In this document: in pieces, positions 22,871 to 29,309 of the stretch | How the letters are laid out: the number at the start of each line of letters is the position of its first letter | Position numbering within the stretch: the first letter of the stretch is position 1 | DNA from: an uncultured Odoribacter sp. | GTDB lineage: Bacteria > Bacteroidota > Bacteroidia > Bacteroidales > Marinifilaceae | NCBI GenBank assembly: GCA_900544025.1 | Contig: UQTM01000039.1 | Coordinates: forward strand, 1 to 29,309 | Reading direction: 5' to 3' | DNA: 29,309 nucleotides | The notes under the pieces: generated by a model | Seen by the model: the letters and a program-made list of their open reading frames with translations, nothing else | What the model was told of the DNA's origin: nothing | The model's database searches: none | Position numbers and translations under genes: made by a program

Positions 22871-23530
22871 ATGTACGATGTTGTATATGTTTTCAGAGGA
22901 ATCCTGATTGGATTAATGGTTTCAGTGCCGTTAGGGCCGATGGGAGTGCTGATTATACAAAAGACATTGAACAAAGGGGCGTTAGCCGGTTTTGTTGCAG
23001 GGATGGGAGCTGCCTGTGCCGATCTGTTTTATGCGATCGTAGCAGCTTTCGGCTTGGGGTTTGTGATCAATACGATTAAAACCCACGAACTTATTTTACA
23101 GCTTATCGGTGGTATATTCCTGATTATCGTAGGATTGAAAATTTATTTCGATAATCCGTTAAAGCAGATACGAACCCGTAAAAGGGTGACTAAAACGGGA
23201 CTTTTGGGAGACTTTCTTTCTTTATTTTTTCTGACCGTATCGAATCCTGTGGCTATTATCGTGTTTATGGCTGTTTTTGCCGGAACATCCGTTTTCGGGG
23301 ATAATCCTTCGTTCCGGACAGAACTGTTTGTTTTGTCCGGTGTGATCGTCGGAGGTGGTTTGTGGTGGTACACTTTATCGACCCTGGTCAATGTGTTCCG
23401 TAAGAAATTCCGTCTCCGGGTATTGATTACGATCAATCGTGTTGCCGGGGTTGTCATTACGATTTTGGGAGGACTTGCCATTTTAGCGGCCTTCGAACCG
23501 TTCCGTTCTCTTTTGCCGATGGGGGCATAA
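22871..23530 (+). CDS. LysE/RhtB-family amino-acid exporter
   Basis: Inner-membrane protein of 219 residues. The conserved LysE N-terminus is visible: GILIGLMVSVPLGPMGVLIIQKTLNKG (about 9-35), then GMGAACADLFYAIVAAFGL and the FFLTVSNPVAIIVFMAVFAG segment. About six hydrophobic helices can be counted. Family members export amino acids or related small molecules with the proton gradient; the substrate is unknown. I chose the ATG at 22871 because the protein then begins MYDVVYVFRGILIG; an in-frame TTG at 22832 would overlap the terminator stem. Confidence 0.85.
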   Translation: MYDVVYVFRGILIGLMVSVPLGPMGVLIIQKTLNKGALAGFVAGMGAACADLFYAIVAAFGLGFVINTIKTHELILQLIGGIFLIIVGLKIYFDNPLKQIRTRKRVTKTGLLGDFLSLFFLTVSNPVAIIVFMAVFAGTSVFGDNPSFRTELFVLSGVIVGGGLWWYTLSTLVNVFRKKFRLRVLITINRVAGVVITILGGLAILAAFEPFRSLLPMGA

Positions 23531-23593
23531 AGAGTGTATTATCAGAAGGCGTTTTGTGTTTTGTCCGGGATTTGCTCGTCCGGAGCGAATGTT

Positions 23594-24661
23594 TTACTTT
23601 TCGGTAGTGTTTTCCGTCCGGTGTTTCCAATGCAGAGAATCTCCCCACATGCCTAATTTTACTTCACAGCGGCTTTTCCTGACACTTTCTATCAATTTGC
23701 GGGTAGATTCTTCCGCCCCTTCATCCATGCCCGGTTTCTTATCGTATAAGCGGTAGTTGGCCCGGTTGGTCAGGGGGGTGATGTTAGGCATGATGACGTT
23801 AGCCCCGATTTCCAAAGCTTTTTCACGCCCTGCCGGATCGATGGCTTGTAAAGCGGTGGTGGCTGCGATATTCAGGTCGGGAACGAGCATCCGCAAGCAG
23901 CTTACCATGTGGAGGGACAGTTGCAGGCGTTCTTGCTGGGATTGTAAGAGGTGGCGGTATCGGTATAAGGGAGTGTCGGGGTGTTCCAGGTAAGGCCCCA
24001 TTCCCACCATATCGATATGGGCAGACTTGAAGAATAACAAGTCGTCGGCAAGGTCTTCGGCAGATTGGAAGGGAAGCCCGATCATTACACCTGTCCCGGT
24101 TTGGTAACCCGTGCGTTGAAGCCGTGCGATGCAATCCAGGCGGTTGCGGAAAGTATGCATGGAATCGGCCGGGTGAATTTTCCGGTACAGGCTTTCGTTT
24201 GTGGTTTCGATACGCAGCAGGTAACGGTGAGCACCACAGTCAAACCAATATTTATAGGTGTCTTCCGATTGTTCGCCCAAAGATAATGTGATTCCTAAAC
24301 GGCCGTCGCTCAGGCGTTTTATTTCCTGTAAGAGTTTTCCGATCCGGGTGACAAAGGCTTTGTCGTTTCTTTCTCCGCCTTGCAGTACGATAGAGCCGTA
24401 ATTGTAATCTCTGGCGAATGTGGCAGCCTGAACGATCTCTTTATCCGATAGGGTATAGCGTTGCGGTGATGGGTTCGATTTACGGATTCCGCAGTATAAA
24501 CAATCTTTGATGCAAAGGTTGGAGATTTCGATCAATCCCCGTAGATAAACCCCATTCCCGATCGTTGCATTACGAATATTTCGGGAAGTTTCGAATAATT
24601 TCCTTTCCTCTTCTCCGCCACAGGTAAGCAAATGTACGAGTTCTTTTTTATCGATATTCAT
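23594..24661 (-). CDS. hydE: [FeFe]-hydrogenase maturase HydE-like radical SAM protein
   Basis: 355 residues from the chosen start. The radical SAM cluster motif CxxxCxxC is C50, C54, C57 in CIKDCLYCG. Family-specific segments include IVLQGGE, HRYLLRIETT, GTGVMIGLPFQS, DMVGMGPYLEHPDTPL and GANVIMPNITP, close to HydE of Thermotoga maritima. The second C-terminal cluster motif of some HydE proteins is absent: only one cysteine occurs in that region. HydE acts on a cysteine-derived complex in building the H-cluster of [FeFe] hydrogenase. I prefer the ATG at 24661 (MNIDKKELVHLL); an in-frame start at 24742 adds 27 unconserved residues that overlap the likely promoter. hydF, hydG and hydrogenase genes are not in the window. 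Confidence 0.9.
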   Translation of the reverse strand: MNIDKKELVHLLTCGGEEERKLFETSRNIRNATIGNGVYLRGLIEISNLCIKDCLYCGIRKSNPSPQRYTLSDKEIVQAATFARDYNYGSIVLQGGERNDKAFVTRIGKLLQEIKRLSDGRLGITLSLGEQSEDTYKYWFDCGAHRYLLRIETTNESLYRKIHPADSMHTFRNRLDCIARLQRTGYQTGTGVMIGLPFQSAEDLADDLLFFKSAHIDMVGMGPYLEHPDTPLYRYRHLLQSQQERLQLSLHMVSCLRMLVPDLNIAATTALQAIDPAGREKALEIGANVIMPNITPLTNRANYRLYDKKPGMDEGAEESTRKLIESVRKSRCEVKLGMWGDSLHWKHRTENTTEK

Positions 24662-24711
24662 GCGAGCAGGATTCCGTGTTATATTGAAATGTCGGGGATA
24701 TTTTCCGGCAA

Positions 24712-24742
24712 CGAATTTATAAACAATCGGGACATGCGGCAA
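24712..24742 (-). promoter_or_regulatory. possible promoter for hydE
   Basis: Minus strand: TTG (24742-24740), 20 bases, TAAATTCG (24719-24712), one mismatch to TAnnTTTG. The leader to 24661 would be about 46 bases. Nothing else stands out between here and the divergent gene's upstream box at 24915. Confidence 0.4.
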
Positions 24743-24914
24743 GAGGTAAACGGTTTTTAAAGTTTAAAAAGCTGAAATATCGGGGAAAAGCGGATACATG
24801 CCCGGACATAGCTTAATATTTGTAGGTTTTTACCATTTATCTGAAAGTTTGTTTGAGATTTTTCGGAAAGATTATAATTTTAGGGATAGATTCCGGTTAA
24901 TGCTGCATTTTTAT

Positions 24915-24922
24915 TAATTTTG
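24915..24922 (+). promoter_or_regulatory. -7 box upstream of the anchored propeller-protein gene
   Basis: TAATTTTG is a perfect TAnnTTTG, 35 bases before the ATG at 24958; the upstream element is weak. A possible ribosome site AGAGGTG lies about 10 bases before the start, better than most in this window. Confidence 0.4.
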
Positions 24923-24957
24923 TGAACGGAATGGAGTAAAAGAGGTGAAAATAAATT

Positions 24958-27684
24958 ATGAAGAAAGGATTACTGTTATCATTTTTAGCCATTGTATTTG
25001 TTGGTGCTGTTGTTTTCGGAATATGGTACATCAACGAATCGGGAAAAATGCGTTCCGGCAGTAAGGATTCTTTTATTCCGAACAATTCGGCACTGATAAT
25101 TCAATTCAATTCTAACGCACGTTTATCCGGTGTTTTGCAAACGGTTTTTGCCGACGATATCCGGGATTTCCGAAAAAGCTTGCTGGCCAGAGTGGCCGAC
25201 ACGCTGATAAGGCAGGGGTATGTGGATTCCTTATCCCGTATTATGGCGATGCGTGTGGAAGGAAAACGGAACGTCGCCTTGCTTTATGTGATGGATAATC
25301 GGATTGTCCTTTCGAGGAATGAAATGGCGGATTTTTTAAAGCAGGCTTTTCAAGGGGGAGAGAAAGTGAGAAAGTACGACAGTCATAAGATCTATACCAT
25401 AAAACAGGGGAAAGAGGAAGTTTATTTTTCGGTTTGCGGAGGCATTGTCCTGTTTTCCGATTCCGATCTGTACATCGAGGACGGATTGAAGCAATTCGAC
25501 CAGGAGGAAGACGAAACCCCGACGAAACCCCGTTATCAGAATCTGAGTAAATATTTTTCAGCGGGAGCGGGTGTGAATATTTTATTGAACACGGAAGCTT
25601 TTTCCGATTTATTGCCTTTGGTGGTACGTTCCGGGAAAATAAATCCGGTGCTGGATGTTACGAAATGTTTTAAGTGGGGAGCTTTTGACGGGGAATTCAG
25701 TGAGCATGGGATTTGCCTGAACGGTTTTATGAGTTATGCAGGTCTAAGCCAATCTTATATGCAGACCCTGGAAAAGCAACAGCCGAAGGACGTGCGTATC
25801 GACGGAGTGATTCCTACCGGGGCTGTTTCTTTCGGGATGCTGAATTTAAGCAATATTCCGGCCTATTTTTCAGCCTTAGAGGCTTATCGGTATAATGTAG
25901 GTTTGAAAGAAAAGGTCTTCGGGCGTAAACAGCAGTTAAGCAGAATGTTCGGACAGGGAGTGGAGGAAGAATTGCAAAAATTATTGTTGGGAGAATTTGC
26001 CGTTGTCACGACGGCTTACCGGGGTGCGGAAGCGGAGCGGGACGGTGTTGTCATCGCTCAATTGAAATCCGGTAGTTTGTGTCAGTCTTTATTGGAAAGA
26101 ATGATGAAAGCCTACGCCCGTTTCGACGGTGGTAAAGCGATTGGCGATTATGTCAGGACTTTTCAGATAGATCGGGAAAAATCGTTTGATTATTATGCAT
26201 TTCCGGCAGAAGATATGACAGCGGTATATTGGGGATATCTTTTTAACGGGATTCCTAACCGGTATGTCTTTGTAGAAGATAATTATCTGATATTTGCTTC
26301 TTCAGAGAGCGCCGTGAAGGGATTTATCCGCGATTATGTGCACAGCAGTTTTGTCCGCGATGCAGAATGGTATCAAAATGCTCGTACCCGTTTGTCCGGG
26401 AAGTATAATTTGGCCTGGTTTGCCGAAGTGGGGGCTGCTTTGCCTTGGGTGAAGGCCATTTCGCAGGGGAATTGGCTGCAATATGTGAAGGCTCACGAAG
26501 ATCGGCTGTCGGTATTCTCGACGCTGGCCTCTCAATGGTCGAACGAGGGGGATATGCTCTATAATACGATTTTTCTGAGTACGGATAAGGTAGAGAATGA
26601 TGTGCGTCCTCATTTGTTGTGGCAAACGAAACTGGATGCCCGGGTAAGCATGAAGCCGGTTCCGGTAACGAATCATGTCACCGGGGAACGGGAATTGTTT
26701 GTTCAGGACGATGCTTATTCCATCTATCTGATCAACGATGCAGGACGTATCCTGTGGAAACAGCCTATCGACGGGCGAATCAACAGCGAAGTGTATCAGG
26801 TGGATTATTTTAAGAACGGCAAACTGCAATATTTGTTTTCCACTCCTTCTAGGATGTATTTGATCGATCGTAATGGAAATCCTGTAGGGCGTTATCCTGT
26901 TACGTTCAGATCTAAATGTCCCCGGGGAATGACCATGTTCGATTATGACGGAAAACGCGAATACCGGATTTTTGTGCCGGGCGAAGACCGGGAGTTGTAT
27001 CTTTATGGGCTGGACGGTGCTTTGGTACAAGGTTGGGATTGCCGGAAAGCCGATAAGGAGATTGTTACCAAGGTGCAGCATTTTCGTGTCGATAATAAAG
27101 ATTATATCGTTTTTGCCGACCGTTACCGGCTTTATATTCTCGACCGCAAAGGGAAAGAACGGGTGAAAGTGGGTTCGGTGCTCGATTTGAAGGAGAACAC
27201 CGATCTTTATCTTGCGGGTAAGGGCGATAAAGCCCGTTTGGTATTTGCCAATGCAACGGGAGGTGTGCATACGGTGGATTTTGACGGAAGAGAGAAAAAA
27301 CTGGATTGTGGGAAAATATCGGCCGGTTATAAAATGAATGTGGCGGATTTGAACGGAGACGGAATGGAGGATATCGTATTTACAGATTCCGACCGCTTAT
27401 TTGTTTATGATCTTTCCGGTAAGCTGTTGCATGATAAACATTTGGATGCTCATAGTCTGGATTATCCTTATGTATATCGTTTTTCGGCAATAGACAGCAG
27501 GATCGGTTTGATCGACCGGGAACGGAGCCGGATGTTACTGCTTTCTCCCGATGGAATGATGTCGAAAGGATTTCCGATTACGGGAGACTCTCCTTTTTCT
27601 ATTATTTTTTCCGGGAATGACGGATTCTTCTTGTTTGCCGGTGCTGATAACGGCACTGTGATTAAATATAAAGTACAACGTTAA
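24958..27684 (+). CDS. large membrane-anchored protein, DUF3352-like with C-terminal propeller-like region
   Basis: 908 residues. A hydrophobic N-terminal segment (LLLSFLAIVFVGAVVFGIWYI, about 5-25) is an anchor or signal. Residues 40-530 resemble DUF3352-type periplasmic domains (PNNSALIIQFNSN near the start, VFVEDNYLIFASSESAVKGFI near 430-460). From about 545 the sequence turns into repeated beta strands with alternating I/V and aromatic residues (AYSIYLINDAGRILWKQPID, RMYLIDRNGNPVG, RLYILDRKGKER). This ends in an FG-GAP-like calcium site D797-L-N-G-D801-G-M-E-D805. That suggests a six- to eight-bladed propeller, my inference. Function unknown. A lipoprotein gene follows after 73 bp. Confidence 0.75.
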   Translation: MKKGLLLSFLAIVFVGAVVFGIWYINESGKMRSGSKDSFIPNNSALIIQFNSNARLSGVLQTVFADDIRDFRKSLLARVADTLIRQGYVDSLSRIMAMRVEGKRNVALLYVMDNRIVLSRNEMADFLKQAFQGGEKVRKYDSHKIYTIKQGKEEVYFSVCGGIVLFSDSDLYIEDGLKQFDQEEDETPTKPRYQNLSKYFSAGAGVNILLNTEAFSDLLPLVVRSGKINPVLDVTKCFKWGAFDGEFSEHGICLNGFMSYAGLSQSYMQTLEKQQPKDVRIDGVIPTGAVSFGMLNLSNIPAYFSALEAYRYNVGLKEKVFGRKQQLSRMFGQGVEEELQKLLLGEFAVVTTAYRGAEAERDGVVIAQLKSGSLCQSLLERMMKAYARFDGGKAIGDYVRTFQIDREKSFDYYAFPAEDMTAVYWGYLFNGIPNRYVFVEDNYLIFASSESAVKGFIRDYVHSSFVRDAEWYQNARTRLSGKYNLAWFAEVGAALPWVKAISQGNWLQYVKAHEDRLSVFSTLASQWSNEGDMLYNTIFLSTDKVENDVRPHLLWQTKLDARVSMKPVPVTNHVTGERELFVQDDAYSIYLINDAGRILWKQPIDGRINSEVYQVDYFKNGKLQYLFSTPSRMYLIDRNGNPVGRYPVTFRSKCPRGMTMFDYDGKREYRIFVPGEDRELYLYGLDGALVQGWDCRKADKEIVTKVQHFRVDNKDYIVFADRYRLYILDRKGKERVKVGSVLDLKENTDLYLAGKGDKARLVFANATGGVHTVDFDGREKKLDCGKISAGYKMNVADLNGDGMEDIVFTDSDRLFVYDLSGKLLHDKHLDAHSLDYPYVYRFSAIDSRIGLIDRERSRMLLLSPDGMMSKGFPITGDSPFSIIFSGNDGFFLFAGADNGTVIKYKVQR

Positions 27685-27713
27685 ACTCTTCTGCGACTTT
27701 TTCATTTGAAAAA

Positions 27714-27744
27714 TTTGTTATTCCAAATATTTAACACAATTTTG
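27714..27744 (+). promoter_or_regulatory. promoter for the terminal lipoprotein gene
   Basis: TTTG (27714-27717), 19 bases, CAATTTTG (27737-27744), one mismatch to TAnnTTTG. It is preceded immediately by a 7-bp palindrome (TTTTTCA with TGAAAAA, 27698-27713) that might be a weak terminator for the upstream gene. The leader would be about 9 bases. Confidence 0.5.
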
Positions 27745-27757
27745 TGCTTTGGTGTAA

Positions 27758-29308
27758 ATGATTAAATCTATGATTAAATTTTGTTTAAATAAAGCATATA
27801 TAGCGGCTCTGCTGTTATTGGGGTGTGTTTCATGCGGAGACCCGGATTTGTTCGATACGGATAAATGGTCGGATAATATAGAAGGACTCGAACCTAATAT
27901 GCAGTTGAAGGTGGCTCACGGTAGTTTCACTTTGTGGGATTTGCTGATGGATACGACCGGATATATCCAGAAAGTTCCCGATTCTCAAAATCCCGCCGAT
28001 ACACTTCTTGCGATAAAATATACCGAAGAGGATATTTATGAATTGGATAATCTTTCCTCTATTTTCGATATGTCGGTAGGGAACCTTTCTTTTGACTTAC
28101 CGGATATTTGGATAGATGGAAATCAGCCGGGACTTGACGTGACGAAAGATTTTGAATTGGATGTTCCTGAAATGGATGCGGTTGAAGTGCCTATCTCGGA
28201 TATTCCGGCGGGGTCTGAGGTTACGGGGATTTTGGCTGCGGCACGTTTGGATGTTTCTATACCGCGGGAAGATTTTGTGTATGAAATTAAGATTGAATTT
28301 GCCAATTTATTGGTGGACGGAGTTCCTTTTGTCCGGACTTTTTTAATCGAAAAAAATGACGGTAGCAATGGAACGGTTTTGAATGAAACAATAGAGTTAC
28401 CGGGTGTTTTCCTGAATTTGAAAGAAATGAACGGGATAAAGATGCAGGTTTCCGGAGTGATTAAGAAAGGACAGACGTTTCCGACCGGGATCACCATTGC
28501 AGGAGGATCTGTCGGCTTATCGAATATCACATTCATTAAGGCGGAAGGGAAGCTAAAGGCGGAACCGATGAGGGTGGAAGGATATTTCGATCTCGATATC
28601 GAGTTTTTAGATAAGATCGGTGGAAATTTCCGCTTTACCGATCCTGAACTGAAAATATTGGTAAAAAATAAAGGGATTGGAGTTGCCGCTGATCTGCAAA
28701 TGGATTTTTGGGTAAAAGACGGATTGGGAGCCAATCGCTTCAATGGCGGCCCGTTAGAATTCCCGGTAAACCGGGAGCTGACCGAAAAAGAGGGGACGAT
28801 GGTGTATCGCGGGGAAGAATTAGGGGCATTTTTATCGTTGCCTCCTTCCGGATTGGTGTCTTATGCAGGACAGGTTACTCTCGGCGGTAGTGACGATCAC
28901 AGCGATGTGATCTGGAAAGACGGAGCTGTCCGGATGGATGCAGAAATAAATATACCATTGAAACTGAGTGCCGAAGGCCTGTTCTATCAGGATACGATTT
29001 CGGATGTTTCCGTCGATAAAGATGTTGCCGATAAGATTATGTCGGGGACTATTGTTTTAGCGGCTACTAACGGGGTGCCTTTGGAATTGTCCGTCGATTC
29101 GTTGATTTTGGTGGACAAGGAATATAGGCCTTTGACCAAAGTGGCTGCAACTGCAGGGAAGGACAAGCTGGAAGCCGCTAATGGGAATATCCCCGCTAAA
29201 GGGCAGCTTGAGTTTGAATTAAATAAAGAACAGGCAAAATTGTTGGGACGCACGGAGCATATGTTGCTGGCTGTTGAAGATGCCACACCTTTTGGGGGGC
29301 AACGATAA
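27758..29308 (+). CDS. predicted surface or periplasmic lipoprotein, possibly C-terminally frameshifted
   Basis: 516 residues. The N-terminus is a lipoprotein signal with cysteines at 23 and 26 (LLLLGCVSCGDPD). The acidic residues after the cysteine (GDPDLFDTD) resemble Bacteroidota lipoprotein export signals for the cell surface. The rest is rich in beta strands, with repeated stretches such as GGSVGLSNITFIKAEGKL and GVAADLQMDFWV; I do not recognise a named family. Met5 (27770) is an alternative start. The frame ends at TAA 29306-29308, right after GGGGGG (29294-29299); with one G fewer or more the frame stays open to the window end. The true protein may therefore be longer. Confidence 0.7.
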   Translation: MIKSMIKFCLNKAYIAALLLLGCVSCGDPDLFDTDKWSDNIEGLEPNMQLKVAHGSFTLWDLLMDTTGYIQKVPDSQNPADTLLAIKYTEEDIYELDNLSSIFDMSVGNLSFDLPDIWIDGNQPGLDVTKDFELDVPEMDAVEVPISDIPAGSEVTGILAAARLDVSIPREDFVYEIKIEFANLLVDGVPFVRTFLIEKNDGSNGTVLNETIELPGVFLNLKEMNGIKMQVSGVIKKGQTFPTGITIAGGSVGLSNITFIKAEGKLKAEPMRVEGYFDLDIEFLDKIGGNFRFTDPELKILVKNKGIGVAADLQMDFWVKDGLGANRFNGGPLEFPVNRELTEKEGTMVYRGEELGAFLSLPPSGLVSYAGQVTLGGSDDHSDVIWKDGAVRMDAEINIPLKLSAEGLFYQDTISDVSVDKDVADKIMSGTIVLAATNGVPLELSVDSLILVDKEYRPLTKVAATAGKDKLEAANGNIPAKGQLEFELNKEQAKLLGRTEHMLLAVEDATPFGGQR

Positions 29309-29309
29309 A

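Noticed and set aside
23571..23589. Terminator candidate between the LysE-family gene and hydE
   Set aside because: The stem is only about 7 bp with a G-U pair, and the following T-run is short and interrupted; too weak to annotate.
24662..24742. Longer N-terminus of hydE starting at 24742
   Set aside because: The 27 extra residues do not resemble HydE N-termini and the likely promoter lies within them.
26302..27270. 322-codon open frame on the minus strand
   Set aside because: It lies fully antisense to the propeller part of the anchored protein, shows no recognisable domain, and follows from the codon use of the real gene.
28123..28743. 206-codon minus-strand frame inside the terminal lipoprotein gene
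   Set aside because: Composition is low-complexity Ser/Pro/Ile, as expected from the reverse of a beta-rich coding strand; no start context.

Overview
This window comes from a Bacteroidota chromosome, most likely order Bacteroidales. The reasons are the ribosomal protein sequences, a 38-residue bL36 without the zinc ligands, upstream sites of the Bacteroidota type (TTG or TTTG, 19-20 bp, TAnnTTTG) in place of sigma70 -35/-10 boxes, mostly weak Shine-Dalgarno signals, and Bacteroidota-style lipoproteins. Odoribacteraceae is only a guess.

Region 1 (1-8252, all +) is the downstream part of the S10-spc-alpha ribosomal superoperon: rpsH (3' part), rplF, rplR, rpsE, rpmD, rplO, secY, map, infA, rpmJ, rpsM, rpsK, rpsD, rpoA, rplQ, closed by a strong terminator. 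Most gaps are 0-70 bp, but three consecutive gaps (rplO-secY, secY-map, map-infA) are each filled by a different long RNA hairpin. The secY-map gap also carries a near-perfect promoter whose start point would fall at the map ATG.

Region 2 (8253-15800) holds central metabolism and ion homeostasis. Enolase (+) faces a minus-strand mscS-corA pair across a shared terminator. Divergent from that pair, across a 400-bp intergenic region with a promoter for each side and a LacI/PurR-like palindrome, lies korAB, a two-subunit 2-oxoacid:ferredoxin oxidoreductase without a linked ferredoxin subunit.

Region 3 (15801-19454, mostly -) encodes envelope proteins. A secreted protein with an N-terminal beta domain and six TPR-like repeats is followed by a small outer-membrane barrel. 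A membrane-anchored TPR protein of the YfgM type has its own terminator.

Region 4 (19455-23530, +) contains recF, a DUF721/DciA-like gene, a fused O-acyltransferase/N-acyltransferase (OlsF type, probably making amino-acid lipids) and a LysE-family exporter. The exporter's start lies 13 nt after an intrinsic terminator.

Region 5 (23594-29309) contains a lone hydE-like radical SAM gene (-), then a large anchored protein with a predicted C-terminal propeller (+), and a lipoprotein (+) whose reading frame stops immediately after a G6 tract at the window edge.

No tRNA, rRNA, CRISPR array, insertion sequence or prophage gene was recognised. The most noteworthy signals are the run of hairpins inside the ribosomal operon, the candidate leaderless map, the lipoprotein-like MscS channel, the acyltransferase fusion with a G7 tract near its start, the isolated HydE and the possible frameshift at the end of the last gene.
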